Origin: Lentisphaerota bacterium
Lineage (GTDB): Bacteria > Verrucomicrobiota > Lentisphaeria > Victivallales > Victivallaceae
Assembly (NCBI GenBank): GCA_024225035.1
Contig: JAAEMX010000008.1
Location: forward strand, 1-62,186
Length of the DNA: 62,186 nucleotides
Direction: 5' to 3'
In this document: in pieces, positions 36,300-45,131 of the stretch
Position numbering within the stretch: position 1 is the stretch's first letter
How the letters are laid out: each line of letters starts with the position of its first letter
Notes under the pieces: generated by a model
What the model was told of the DNA's origin: nothing
Databases searched by the model: none
Seen by the model: the letters and a program-made list of their open reading frames with translations, nothing else
Position numbers and translations under genes: made by a program

Positions 36300-37496
36300 T
36301 TATGTTGTCAAAGGTTTCAAAGTAAGGTGCAGTTTATCTACTTCGGCGTAGATAAATGCTTTGTTCATGTCAAGATAAATATCCTCTGGCTTGGCAAGCA
36401 TTGAGCCATAGGCAAAATTAAAGAGTTTTTCATAGGCGCTGACCTGATTATTTCTAATAAAATCAAGAGAGAAACTCTTGTCTTCAAAGTCAAATTTTAC
36501 TTTTTGAAGCTCAGTAATAAGTGCTTCTCCGGTATTGGTTCTGGCTAATTTGTTTTTTTCTTGAAAGTAGCTTTCGGCTTGCGGAATAAAGCATATTCTG
36601 ATGAATGATATAAGTATGAATTGAAGATCTTTTTTTCTCAGGATGGTGTCTTCGCGTTTGCAGCCCGCCAGATATTCGATAACTTTATTTATACTTGCTA
36701 CTTTTGTTGAATCATCGATAAATAACTTTATCCACATCGATGAATGTGACTTGACACTTTGAACAAAGAAATATAAGCTGAGTAAATCTTTATACCTCTG
36801 GGAAGCGTTGATGAATTCTTCTCGTATTTCACTATAACTCGCTCCTTTTGCATAGTTTGTGGAGCCTATATAGTAATCCAGAGAATTTGCCCTGAGAAAT
36901 TTATAAAAATCTATAACGCAAGCCTCTTCATAATGCATGGATGGCTTTCTGACCGGGGTGCCTGTAAAAGGTATTTGTTTGCTGTCTAAAACAATTATAT
37001 CAGAGTAAAAAGATAAAACTCCATATGATTCTGCTATTTTTAGATGTTGCTTGTGTTCAGACAATCTGGAGGCTGTATAAATCCAGGGGTCTACAATTAC
37101 TGCACCTTTATATTTTCTATTTAAATCTTTAAAACTATCAGCTACTTTGTCATAATATCCCATCGCCGTGAGTTTGCCTTCGTGAATAAGCAAAAACAAA
37201 TGATCGCCTTTGAAATATAAAGCAGAAATGTACCAGCCGGATAAATGTGAAAGTTTCAGGTATCTCGCTACTCTCAAGCCGGCATAGCTAAGTTCCCCGC
37301 AATAACCATGCCCAGCTTCAAGTGCAGAACAAAATGGAGAATTTCGAACAAGGGAAGTTCCTATTTTTTCGAATTTGTACAGATTGTCACTTCTGAACTC
37401 AGATGAAATTTTGAGTATATTAGCTGAAAACTTTATCTGAGCTCTCAAAGCATCTATTAGCGCTGCACCTATTGCTAATGCCAGTTCTGTTTTCAT
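36300..37496 (-). CDS. Unknown protein with YopT/C58-like Cys-His-Asp protease motif
   Basis: Encodes about 398 residues from ATG 37496 (a TTG two codons upstream is less likely). I recognise no named family, but the first third shows the ordered triad of C58/YopT-like cysteine proteases: G-Y-C-G-E-L-S (Cys66), G-D-H-L-F-L-L-I (His99) and V-I-V-D-P-W (Asp136), with the spacing and flanks seen in effector-type proteases. The remaining 260 residues are helical and charged with no hit I can name. No signal peptide or membrane helix. It sits 35 bases after a queuosine-precursor transporter on the same strand. Confidence 0.6.
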   Translation of the reverse strand: MKTELALAIGAALIDALRAQIKFSANILKISSEFRSDNLYKFEKIGTSLVRNSPFCSALEAGHGYCGELSYAGLRVARYLKLSHLSGWYISALYFKGDHLFLLIHEGKLTAMGYYDKVADSFKDLNRKYKGAVIVDPWIYTASRLSEHKQHLKIAESYGVLSFYSDIIVLDSKQIPFTGTPVRKPSMHYEEACVIDFYKFLRANSLDYYIGSTNYAKGASYSEIREEFINASQRYKDLLSLYFFVQSVKSHSSMWIKLFIDDSTKVASINKVIEYLAGCKREDTILRKKDLQFILISFIRICFIPQAESYFQEKNKLARTNTGEALITELQKVKFDFEDKSFSLDFIRNNQVSAYEKLFNFAYGSMLAKPEDIYLDMNKAFIYAEVDKLHLTLKPLTT

Positions 37497-37531
37497 TGTC
37501 AATTATAGAAGTATTACATACAGTAGTTATG

Positions 37532-38305
37532 CTATAGCTTTAAAGAGAAAATATGGTATTTCTCGTTATAAGAATATACATCAATGTTTTCTACTTTCTT
37601 AAGGGTATTCACTATCTTGAAAGTGATAGGCAGGAATACTATTTCGTATGTAACCTTGAACAGAGTGAGCCAGAAAATAAGCATTATGAGCGAGCTATAA
37701 GGCAACTTTCCAAACCAGATACCTAGTCCAGCCATGATTGAGTCTGCAAAAACACCAAGGAAGGTACTTAAAATAAAACGCATCCCCATCATTCTGCCTT
37801 CAAAGATCACTTTTAGCCTTGATAAGGTAATTGCATTAATGAATTCACCAAAAAAGTAGCTTATAGCGCTGAAAAGGAAAATTCTCGGCATGAAACTGAT
37901 TGTTGTATTGAATTCATAAGAATAAAACCACATTGGATATGACGGAAATACTGTCGCAAACAGGCAGGCCAGGCAAAAAATGAGATTAGCGCCAAACGCA
38001 ACCCATATCATAAATCTAGCAGTCATGTAGCCATATACTTCTGTAATAATGTCACCAAGAATATATGTCATAGGGAAAAACAGAAGCCCTACAGGAAATG
38101 TTATTGCTCCAAAATGAAATATTTTAACTTCGACAAGTTTCATTGCCGTAAAATTTGATATGATCAAAACCAATACAAGTATTGTGCATAAGACGCAGCT
38201 AATCTGGGTTATCCTTGGTTTCGCAATATGCTGATCCAGAGAATAAGTGTCACTGTCTACGCCTTCCAGTTCTATTGTATCATTCTCTCTACTCGTGGCA
38301 TCCAT
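37532..38305 (-). CDS. Queuosine precursor transporter (VUT/YhhQ family)
   Basis: Encodes 257 residues with six or so membrane helices. The YhhQ/QPTR hallmarks are L-I-I-S-N-F-T-A-M-K, F-P-M-T-Y-I-L-G-D-I-I-T-E-V-Y-G-Y, F-F-G-E-F-I-N-A and D-S-I-M-A-G-L-G-I-W-F-G. The protein imports preQ0/preQ1 for tRNA wobble modification. Upstream there is AAGGAG but no sequence resembling a preQ1 riboswitch. The hydrophilic N-terminal 30 residues are somewhat longer than usual. Confidence 0.9.
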   Translation of the reverse strand: MDATSRENDTIELEGVDSDTYSLDQHIAKPRITQISCVLCTILVLVLIISNFTAMKLVEVKIFHFGAITFPVGLLFFPMTYILGDIITEVYGYMTARFMIWVAFGANLIFCLACLFATVFPSYPMWFYSYEFNTTISFMPRIFLFSAISYFFGEFINAITLSRLKVIFEGRMMGMRFILSTFLGVFADSIMAGLGIWFGKLPYSSLIMLIFWLTLFKVTYEIVFLPITFKIVNTLKKVENIDVYSYNEKYHIFSLKL

Positions 38306-38887
38306 AATTAATGTCTCCTTAACGTACGCAATTAAATTAAGTTATAATAATATATATCAGTATCAATTTATTCAATGTTAATTGTAAGAATAATTTATTA
38401 AATGTTGCATTATTTTACCTATATTTGCAGAAAAGTTTAATAAAAAGCATTTATTGCGTGATTTTTTATGTTTAATATTTTTGTAAGATGTTGATTATTA
38501 ATGTTGAAGTTTGTTTTTGCGAAGATGGATGATTATGTTTTTGCGGATTATATGATTATTTATTTTGCTTGAAATTATGATGATTTATATGCTTGTGAAC
38601 CTTTGAAGGGAGTTGTGTTTAAAGCTCAGAAGGAGCAGTTTTCCTGCTATTGAGGCGAATAAGTACATGTTTAATTGTCGATTATTGTAATGCTGTTTGA
38701 TTAATAGGTTGTATGTCAAAGTCAAAACACTCAGCAGTAAACTGTATTATTGAGGCAAATCAAAATTTTATGCAGAAAGAGCTGAAAAATTATGGTTGTA
38801 AAAAGCTTACATTGGTCTATATTAAAAACTTTTAAATTTAACTGATCCAGGAAATATTTAAATTCTTGTCCAGAAAGGAAATCTGTC
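38306..38887. other. 582-base intergenic region, nothing assigned
   Basis: Very AT-rich spacer between the divergent transporter gene and tpiA. I see no open frame with a ribosome-binding site, no strong hairpin and no known riboswitch consensus. It must contain the promoters of both flanking genes. The only structured element is a weak AGCAG/CTGCT inverted repeat near 38635-38650. Confidence 0.4.
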
Positions 38888-39646
38888 ATGGCCAGAAAAG
38901 TTATTATCGCCGGTAACTGGAAAATGAATAAGACTGCTTCTGAAGGCAAGGCTCTTGTCGAAGAACTTAAGCCTCTTGTTTCTGAAGTTACTGAAGCTGA
39001 AATCGTTGTATGTCCGACTTTTACCACAATCTCAACTGTTGTTGAAGCAGCAGCAGGTTCTAACATTAAAGTTGGTTCTCAAAACATTCACTGGGCCGAG
39101 TCCGGCGCTTTTACTGGAGAAATTTCTGCTGTAATGTTAAAAGAAGCTGGCGTTGAATACGCAATCATTGGTCACAGTGAGCGTCGTCAGTACTTTGGCG
39201 AAACTGACGTTACTGTCAATCAGCGCCTGAAAGCAGCTCTTGCCGCCAACCTGATCCCAATCGTATGTATTGGTGAAACACTGGAAGAACGTGAAGGCGG
39301 AAAAACTGAAAAAGTTCTGTTTACACAGTTAGAAGGCGGGTTGGCTGATATCACTGCCGAACAGATAGGTGGAATTGTCATTGCCTACGAGCCGGTATGG
39401 GCAATTGGTACTGGCAAAACAGCTACTCCTGAAATGGCTGAAGAAACTCATAACTATATCCGTTGTCAGCTCAAGGATATGTTTGGTGATGCTGCTGAAG
39501 CTGTTAGAATTCAGTACGGCGGCAGTATGAAACCTGAAAACTCTGCTGAATTGGTAGCTCAGAAAAATATTGATGGCGGCCTTATTGGCGGAGCCAGCTT
39601 GAAAGCAGAAAGTTTTGCTGATCTTATCAAGAACGCTATAGCTTAA
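38888..39646 (+). CDS. tpiA: Triosephosphate isomerase
   Basis: Encodes 252 residues. Active-site blocks are present: G-N-W-K-M-N (Lys12 region), I-I-G-H-S-E-R-R (His95 region), A-Y-E-P-V-W-A-I-G-T-G (catalytic Glu165 and loop 6), Y-G-G-S-M-K and G-G-L-I-G-G-A-S. It interconverts dihydroxyacetone phosphate and glyceraldehyde 3-phosphate. A long AGAAAGG ribosome-binding site precedes it. secG follows after a 203-base spacer containing a strong hairpin. Confidence 0.98.
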   Translation: MARKVIIAGNWKMNKTASEGKALVEELKPLVSEVTEAEIVVCPTFTTISTVVEAAAGSNIKVGSQNIHWAESGAFTGEISAVMLKEAGVEYAIIGHSERRQYFGETDVTVNQRLKAALAANLIPIVCIGETLEEREGGKTEKVLFTQLEGGLADITAEQIGGIVIAYEPVWAIGTGKTATPEMAEETHNYIRCQLKDMFGDAAEAVRIQYGGSMKPENSAELVAQKNIDGGLIGGASLKAESFADLIKNAIA

Positions 39647-39757
39647 ATGCTTGATGATTAAGCTGTTTTTTGATTGAAATTTTGCGCTGAATATCGATTG
39701 ATTTTTTATCGTAATTTTTTGATCTTATAAAATTGCTTTTAATCAAACAAAATATGT

Positions 39758-39800
39758 CAGCCGTTATCATATTTTTATTTGACTTTTATGGTAACGGCTG
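39758..39800 (+). other. 14-bp stem-loop between tpiA and secG
   Basis: CAGCCGTTATCATA (39758-39771) pairs along its whole length (one U-G wobble in RNA) with TATGGTAACGGCTG (39787-39800) over a 15-base loop. What follows is TATATATTATT, not a pure T run, so it may be a weak terminator for tpiA, an RNase-resistant 3' end, or part of the secG leader. Confidence 0.6.
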
Positions 39801-39849
39801 TATATATTATTCATCTTATAATATTTTTAAATTATCTAAGGATTTAAGA

Positions 39850-40248
39850 ATGGGCATTATTACAGTAGTTTTATATACACTCGTAATCGTGGTTGCTCTT
39901 ATGCTAATCGGTCTCATTCTGATTCAGCAGTCTAAGGGCGGCGGTTTTGGTGGTTCATTTGGCGGAGTTGGGGAATCTGTCTTTGGAGCGCATGCCGGAA
40001 GTCATCTTACAAAGTTGACTGTGATTTTGACTACGGTATTTTTTATTCTTGCATTATTACTTGCAGTGCTTGTCGGACACAGAAGCCGTGGCCGCAGTGT
40101 TGCAGAAATTAATGCTGATATCAAATCAGAAACAGCAAAAGTAGAGAAAATAGACAAAGTAGAGAAATCGAACAATACCAAGGCCGTTGAAGCAAAAGCA
40201 AATGCTTCTGTAGCTGCTAAGGTTAAAACAGACAAAGACAACAAATAA
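39850..40248 (+). CDS. secG: Protein-export membrane protein SecG
   Basis: Encodes 132 residues from ATG 39850 with AAGGA 8 bases upstream; an in-frame ATG-less extension upstream has no such site. Two membrane helices (about 5-24 and 56-76) enclose the family motif I-Q-Q-S-K-G-G-G and F-G-G..G-E-S-V-F-G. A 55-residue Lys/Ala-rich cytoplasmic tail is longer than in most SecG. The protein is part of the SecYEG translocon. Its place after tpiA is a common gene order. Confidence 0.93.
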   Translation: MGIITVVLYTLVIVVALMLIGLILIQQSKGGGFGGSFGGVGESVFGAHAGSHLTKLTVILTTVFFILALLLAVLVGHRSRGRSVAEINADIKSETAKVEKIDKVEKSNNTKAVEAKANASVAAKVKTDKDNK

Positions 40249-40386
40249 TTATTAAATTAATATTAGCTTTTTCACTGTAGTTTAATATTTTTTTTATCGC
40301 AAAAGATTGATTTTTTGTGAAAGTGATATTAGTGTAGTTTGTTGTCGGCACGTCTTTAAAACAGGAAAGCATTCAGGGAGGGACCG

Positions 40387-40833
40387 ATGAGATTCACTGT
40401 GGCTCTTTTTACGTTATTATTGTTTTCTTTTGGATTTGCAGAGAATTTAAGTGCACAAAGCAGTGGTAGAGTCGGTCCATTCAAAAATATAAATGTTAAA
40501 CTTCGCTTCCATGCTACTCCACTTTATGAAGTGTTCAATCACTCCAATTCGACTGATACAAATTTTCAAGGCTGGCTTTTAGTTGAAGCCACCTACAATG
40601 CTCCCAAAATCAAAATGGGAAATGCTGCTACGTGGGTCGATGACATTTCAATGGAAGTAGAGGTCATTATACCTGCATATTATCAGGGACGTAAAGTTGT
40701 AGCCCTGCTTACTGGAAAAATACCATACTGGTCAATTCCAATGGATGGTAAAAAACACATAGCTATGGCATGTGTTCCCCCAAGAGTTATTGCACGTTAT
40801 GCACGCGACGGCAATAAGATGAAGGTTAAATAG
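40387..40833 (+). CDS. Exported protein of the pilus/secretin locus, first part (Amuc_1102-like)
   Basis: Encodes 148 residues with a signal peptide (about 1-25, cleaved near S-A-Q-S) and a predicted beta-rich body. I recall similar proteins immediately upstream of pilM in PVC pilus loci such as Akkermansia Amuc_1098-1102. A strong ribosome-binding site (GGGAGGG) precedes it. The frame stops at TAG 40831, but the next frame continues what looks like the same protein, so this is probably the N-terminal two thirds of a longer product. Confidence 0.6.
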   Translation: MRFTVALFTLLLFSFGFAENLSAQSSGRVGPFKNINVKLRFHATPLYEVFNHSNSTDTNFQGWLLVEATYNAPKIKMGNAATWVDDISMEVEVIIPAYYQGRKVVALLTGKIPYWSIPMDGKKHIAMACVPPRVIARYARDGNKMKVK

Positions 40834-40834
40834 A

Positions 40835-41053
40835 GTGGCTTTTTACACGAAGAGTCGTCGTCTTCTCGGACGCGCTTACTCCTCATCAGGTTCAATGAGT
40901 CCATCTCAAGCTGCCAGATATTTTAATAAATATGGAGGCGCTGTGAGCAGTGGCGCTCTTAAACTTGAAGGTCTGATTGTCCCAAGAAGTCAAACCCCAT
41001 GGGCCTTCGTTAATTATGACTATTATGATATGATTAAACCTGATAAAAAATAA
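40835..41053 (+). CDS. Second part of the Amuc_1102-like protein in the +1 frame
   Basis: Encodes 72 residues from GTG 40835, one base after the stop of the previous frame. The sequence (F-Y-T-K-S-R-R-L-L-G-R-A-Y ... P-W-A-F-V-N-Y-D-Y-Y-D-M-I-K-P) reads as the natural C-terminus of the upstream protein. Removing one T at AAA-TAG-A would fuse both. An AAGG at 40822-40825, 9 bases before the GTG, also allows separate re-initiation. So this is a frameshift mutation, a recoding site, or a genuine split gene. Confidence 0.5.
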   Translation: MAFYTKSRRLLGRAYSSSGSMSPSQAARYFNKYGGAVSSGALKLEGLIVPRSQTPWAFVNYDYYDMIKPDKK

Positions 41054-41074
41054 AATTTCAAATGTTGATGTGGT

Positions 41075-41185
41075 ATGGCAAAAGAAAACAAAATCCTTGC
41101 AATTGATATTGGTGGTGACTGTCTGAAGGTTGCTCAGCTTGATTATCCTGCTGAAGGCGGAATGAAGCTTGAAGAATTTGCTTTC
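41075..41185 (+). pseudogene. pilM remnant, N-terminal ~37 codons
   Basis: Starts M-A-K-E-N-K-I-L-A-I-D-I-G-G-D-C-L-K-V-A-Q-L, the phosphate-1 motif of the actin-like ATPase PilM. Homology ends at about E-F-A-F, where two short inverted repeats occur (GAAGAATT/AATTCTTC at 41171-41197; AATTTGCTTT/AAAGCAAATT at 41175-41220). The remaining ~300 codons of pilM and any genes after it are missing, and secretin coding sequence follows directly. Confidence 0.75.
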
Positions 41186-41250
41186 ACGCAATTCTTCATC
41201 AAATTCCATAAAAGCAAATTTACAAAGCTTACAGTTACTGGGCACAGGAT

Positions 41251-43272
41251 TTGTCAAAGCAGGCTGAAGATAGTTCAAACGCCAAAGATTATGATAAAGC
41301 TATAAAACTGACTGAAAAAGCTATATCTGTTTATCCACCATCACGCTCCAGATTAGAAAAGAATATTAAGCGCTATAAGCGTTATAAAGCAGCTATTGAA
41401 AGAAAAGAAGAAGTTGCGTTAGATAAAATCGCTCCTGAGCTGGAAAAACAAAAATATGATATTGAGGTGCTCATGCGTCAAGCCAAAGCACTGATTGCTG
41501 AAAATCGTCTTGACAGAGCAAAAGGAAAATATGAAAAAGTCCTTTTACTGGACCCATATAACTCAGATGCGATTCAAGGTTTGCGCTCAGTCAGCTATAG
41601 AATAAACAAGGCTGGTGTACATCGATCCTATAACATGAATAAAGAAAGAGTGGCAGAGGCCGAGTGGAAATATGCAACTCCAATCGTTCCAGAGTCGGTT
41701 TCCGGTAGTAAAGAAGTCTTGAAGGGTATTGCTACAAAAAATGTATCTACAAATAAACTTAAAGAGAAGCTGAAAAGCATTATCATTCCAAAGGTTAACT
41801 TTGAGGACTTGCCGTTACCTACTGCTATCAATTTCCTGCGTGAGCAGAGTCAGAATCGTGACCCGGAAGGTAAAGGGGTAAACATCTTTTTACGAGTAAC
41901 CCCTAAAGAAGGTGGTGAAGAGGCAAAGACAGCTCAGGCAGGTGAAGAAGTTTCTGCTACTGACGAAGATGAAGAAGAAGACTCTGAGGACGCAGACTTG
42001 GGGCGCTATCCAATTGTGAACTTACTTCTTAGTAAGAAAAGCCTTTATGATGCGATATCTCTTCTGTGTGAGAATGCTCAGCTTAAATTCCGTGTTGATA
42101 AATATGCGGTAGTTATTGCTTCAAAGGACATTCCGCTTGACGATCTTGAAACAAAGATTTTTCCTGTAAAACAAGGATCTCTTACCGCTATAGGTGGAGG
42201 GGAGGACAAGGAAGCGCTTATCAGGCATTTTGAATCTCGTGGTATTACGTTCCCTAAAGGTGCGGACATGGTTTATGACTCTGGTATAAGCAGACTTATT
42301 GCTACTAATACTCTTGAGAACCTTGGCAAAATTGAAAATATTATTCAGAATGAACTGAATGCTAAAGATCCTATGGTTCAGATTCAAGCTAAATTTGTTG
42401 AGATTGAGCAGAACGACCTTAAAGAGTTAGGATTTGACTGGATCATCAGTAGTAGTTCTACTAGTTCAGGTACTGCTAATGGGCAGCTGGAAATGAATCC
42501 TAATAATACTTTGGTCCGTACACTTGAACCTGCTAAAGACACCCTGTTTGTTTATAACAGGCCTGTGAATGGATTCAATTTTAACTTTAGAATCCGTGCT
42601 TTGAATCAAGCTGACTCCAAAAACCTTTTATCTGCTCCACGAATTACGACAATGAACGGGCAGGAAGCATCTATTCGAATGGTTCGTGAAGTTTATTTCC
42701 CTGACGATTACACCGAAGCAAAAGTTACTACTACTTCAGGTGGAAATCAGGCAAATACGCAGTATTTTTCATATGTAAGCGCGGTGCCTGAATTTTCGGA
42801 TCCTAAAGAGCTTGGTATTATCCTGCGAGTTACTCCCAGGGTGGACGTTAACCGTCGTGTTATTACTATGCGCATGAATCCAACGGTTCAGAGCTTGGTA
42901 GACTGGACAAAGTATGAATATGACGTTAGTACCGGTGGTGACAGTGCCGGAGGACAGGGACTTAATAGAAAGGAAGTTATTCTAAAACCGATTATTGCAG
43001 CTCGTACTATTGATACCCAAATAAGTATTAATGATGGCGAAACCATTGTTATAGGTGGTATTATAAGAGATACTACTAGTATTATTGAAGATAAAGTTCC
43101 GATTCTTGGAGAGATTCCTCTTATTGGTCGGGCTTTCCAAAGTAGATCTACAAAGTCAGAAAAAATCAACTTGTTGATTTTCCTGTCATGCAAACTTGTG
43201 AAGCCAGATGGAACCGCGTTCTTCCCGGATGCAAGACCAACTGGTTTGTCTGAATTTAAGAGACTCCAATAG
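41251..43272 (+). CDS. PilQ/GspD-type secretin, 5'-truncated
   Basis: Encodes 673 residues from TTG 41251 (the frame is open from 41212). TPR-like helices (about 1-110) lead into secretin N-domains and the C-terminal secretin pore with V-P-I-L-G-E-I-P-L-I-G and the final L-L-I-F-L-S-C-K-L-V. An acidic linker (E-D-E-E-E-D-S-E-D-A-D) lies near residue 235. There is no signal peptide, although secretins must reach the outer membrane. The frame upstream of TTG (Y-W-A-Q-D-L) looks like natural protein, so the true 5' end was lost in the deletion that also removed pilM. Confidence 0.75.
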   Translation: MSKQAEDSSNAKDYDKAIKLTEKAISVYPPSRSRLEKNIKRYKRYKAAIERKEEVALDKIAPELEKQKYDIEVLMRQAKALIAENRLDRAKGKYEKVLLLDPYNSDAIQGLRSVSYRINKAGVHRSYNMNKERVAEAEWKYATPIVPESVSGSKEVLKGIATKNVSTNKLKEKLKSIIIPKVNFEDLPLPTAINFLREQSQNRDPEGKGVNIFLRVTPKEGGEEAKTAQAGEEVSATDEDEEEDSEDADLGRYPIVNLLLSKKSLYDAISLLCENAQLKFRVDKYAVVIASKDIPLDDLETKIFPVKQGSLTAIGGGEDKEALIRHFESRGITFPKGADMVYDSGISRLIATNTLENLGKIENIIQNELNAKDPMVQIQAKFVEIEQNDLKELGFDWIISSSSTSSGTANGQLEMNPNNTLVRTLEPAKDTLFVYNRPVNGFNFNFRIRALNQADSKNLLSAPRITTMNGQEASIRMVREVYFPDDYTEAKVTTTSGGNQANTQYFSYVSAVPEFSDPKELGIILRVTPRVDVNRRVITMRMNPTVQSLVDWTKYEYDVSTGGDSAGGQGLNRKEVILKPIIAARTIDTQISINDGETIVIGGIIRDTTSIIEDKVPILGEIPLIGRAFQSRSTKSEKINLLIFLSCKLVKPDGTAFFPDARPTGLSEFKRLQ

Positions 43273-43308
43273 GTTTATTTGCTGGTTAAACAATGTCGGC
43301 TTTTTCTA

Positions 43309-44217
43309 ATGAAAAATTATTTATTTAACATCATTGCATTAATATTATTTTTTATCGCAGGTTTTGGATGCACAAAAAAAGATGTAGTTATCCCAAAATT
43401 TGATGAAAATAACTCTTTTAAAATAGCCAGAGAAATAGTTGCTTTTGGTGACAGGCCATCTGGATCTGCGGGAAATTTTTCACAAATTGAATATATTTAC
43501 GAGCTTGCTGGTAAATATAGTGCTTATTGCAGAAAGCAATCATTTTCTGAAAATACTTCTGCAGGGACTATTAAATTTGTCAATATTGAAGCAGTAATAC
43601 CAGGAAGAAGTAAAGAATTTCTGGTTATTGGATGTCATTTTGACACGAAGCGTATGCCTGGAAATATAGAGTTTCAGGGAGCTAATGATGGAGCCTCCGG
43701 GGTGGCTGTGGCGCTCGAAATCATAAGGGCGATCAAACAGTCTGGAATACAGCCGTATTACTCATTGCATTTTGTCTTTTTCGATGGTGAAGAATGCATT
43801 GAGGAATATAGTGCTACAGATGGATTGTTCGGAAGTCGGTATTATGCCAAACAAATGGCTGCTGCCGGTATAAATAAAAACTGTCGGGGTGTCATAATTC
43901 TTGATATGGTCGGAGATAAAGATCTAAGTGTAACTTTGCCAAGCGGAACGTCCGACCTGATGATGAAAAATATTACATCAGCAGCGGCAAAGCATGGTCT
44001 AAGCGACTACTTTGGAAAATACCATCAGGATATTCTTGATGATCATTATCCTTTTCAAAAACTGGGAATTCCAGTGATTGATATAATAGATTTTAACTTC
44101 GGTCCACAGAATTCATTCTGGCACACCAGTGCGGATAATCTCAATGCTATTTCTAAAAAGAGTCTAAAAATTATTGGTATAGTTACATTGGAAATGATTT
44201 TGAACGGTAAGTATTGA
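43309..44217 (+). CDS. M28-family lipoprotein, glutaminyl-cyclase-like
   Basis: Encodes 302 residues from ATG 43309 (a TTG at 43279 is in frame). Signal and lipobox: I-A-G-F-G-C. Metal-site blocks are G-C-H-F-D-T-K (His), G-A-N-D-G-A-S-G (Asp) and F-V-F-F-D-G-E-E (Glu pair), then L-F-G-S-R-Y-Y-A. The D-G-E-E and spacing resemble secreted glutaminyl-peptide cyclotransferases more than aminopeptidases, but the reaction is not proven. No convincing ribosome-binding site is visible. Confidence 0.8.
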   Translation: MKNYLFNIIALILFFIAGFGCTKKDVVIPKFDENNSFKIAREIVAFGDRPSGSAGNFSQIEYIYELAGKYSAYCRKQSFSENTSAGTIKFVNIEAVIPGRSKEFLVIGCHFDTKRMPGNIEFQGANDGASGVAVALEIIRAIKQSGIQPYYSLHFVFFDGEECIEEYSATDGLFGSRYYAKQMAAAGINKNCRGVIILDMVGDKDLSVTLPSGTSDLMMKNITSAAAKHGLSDYFGKYHQDILDDHYPFQKLGIPVIDIIDFNFGPQNSFWHTSADNLNAISKKSLKIIGIVTLEMILNGKY

Positions 44218-44258
44218 AAATGTTTGATCATTTTAGACAATTTTTATTAGAAATTTGT

Positions 44259-44287
44259 TTGCATTTAGAAATATTTTGAGATATAAT
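44259..44287 (+). promoter_or_regulatory. Consensus sigma-70 promoter
   Basis: TTGCAT (44259-44264), a 17-base spacer and a perfect TATAAT (44282-44287), followed by a 37-base leader with AGGGGG before the ATG at 44325. Confidence 0.75.
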
Positions 44288-44324
44288 TAGGCTGGATATC
44301 AACCTTAACCATTAGGGGGAAAAC

Positions 44325-45116
44325 ATGGATCCAATCGTAATTCTGATCGGTATTGTGATGTTCGTAGCTTTAGTTGGAATGATAATTTGTTCCAAGAAGC
44401 AGAAGACCAACCCTAACGCTCAGCCTTTAGCTATTGCGTTACTCATTATTGTAATAATTTGTGGTATTGCAATGATGTTCAAAACCGGTCTTTTGGGTGG
44501 TGGTGGCGTTGAGCGATTCCGTGAAATCGAGAATCGTTATTATGCTTCTCAAGGCTTCGTTGTCGGTAGTTTTATCAAAAAGAATATGCCTAAAGCTAAA
44601 ATTCTTGTAATTGCAGAGCAAAATTTCCAGAAGAACAAACGTGTTCAGGCTCTGGTTGAAGAACTGAAAAGTAGCTTAGGGCCAAAAGTTTCTGTAAAAG
44701 TCGATACAGTCAAACTGCCAAAGAAGCCTAAGGATAAGAAAAATCCTCCTGAAATGATGATGGATATGCCTCTATATGAGCTGATGACTCCAGCTGACTT
44801 TGATGTTACAATTGACAAGTATCCTACTTGTAATGTTATAATTTCTTTGATTGGTCTGCCTCGTAATGCCAGCAAACTGGGACTATGGCGCAAGAGCGAG
44901 TCTACTCGGCCAAAAATGATTCTTGTTGGCCCGGCAGATATGTCAGGTCTCGGTAAAGCTATTGAACGTGGACTGATTGCGGCTGTTGTTGTAATGAATC
45001 CTGATGCTAAGTTTACTGAAGAAGCCCCTCCGGCTGACCAGAAAAAGACTTTTGATCTTCGTTATCTGTTAATTGATAAGAAGAATCTAAAGAAAAACAC
45101 TAATACATTGCGTTAA
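44325..45116 (+). CDS. Membrane-anchored protein, unknown function
   Basis: Encodes 263 residues. Two membrane helices (about 4-22 and 34-52) are followed by a soluble domain that alternates strands and helices (A-K-I-L-V-I-A-E-Q; N-V-I-I-S-L-I-G-L; M-I-L-V-G-P-A-D-M-S-G-L), suggesting an alpha/beta fold like periplasmic binding proteins, though I recognise no family. It has the best promoter in the region, a strong ribosome-binding site and its own terminator, so it is probably well expressed as a single-gene unit. Confidence 0.75.
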   Translation: MDPIVILIGIVMFVALVGMIICSKKQKTNPNAQPLAIALLIIVIICGIAMMFKTGLLGGGGVERFREIENRYYASQGFVVGSFIKKNMPKAKILVIAEQNFQKNKRVQALVEELKSSLGPKVSVKVDTVKLPKKPKDKKNPPEMMMDMPLYELMTPADFDVTIDKYPTCNVIISLIGLPRNASKLGLWRKSESTRPKMILVGPADMSGLGKAIERGLIAAVVVMNPDAKFTEEAPPADQKKTFDLRYLLIDKKNLKKNTNTLR

Positions 45117-45131
45117 TTGATCTGTGTTCAA

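Noticed and set aside
37532..38460. preQ1 riboswitch upstream of the queuosine-precursor transporter
   Set aside because: The leader is AT-rich and I find no compact C-rich stem-loop with an A-rich tail matching the preQ1 aptamer.
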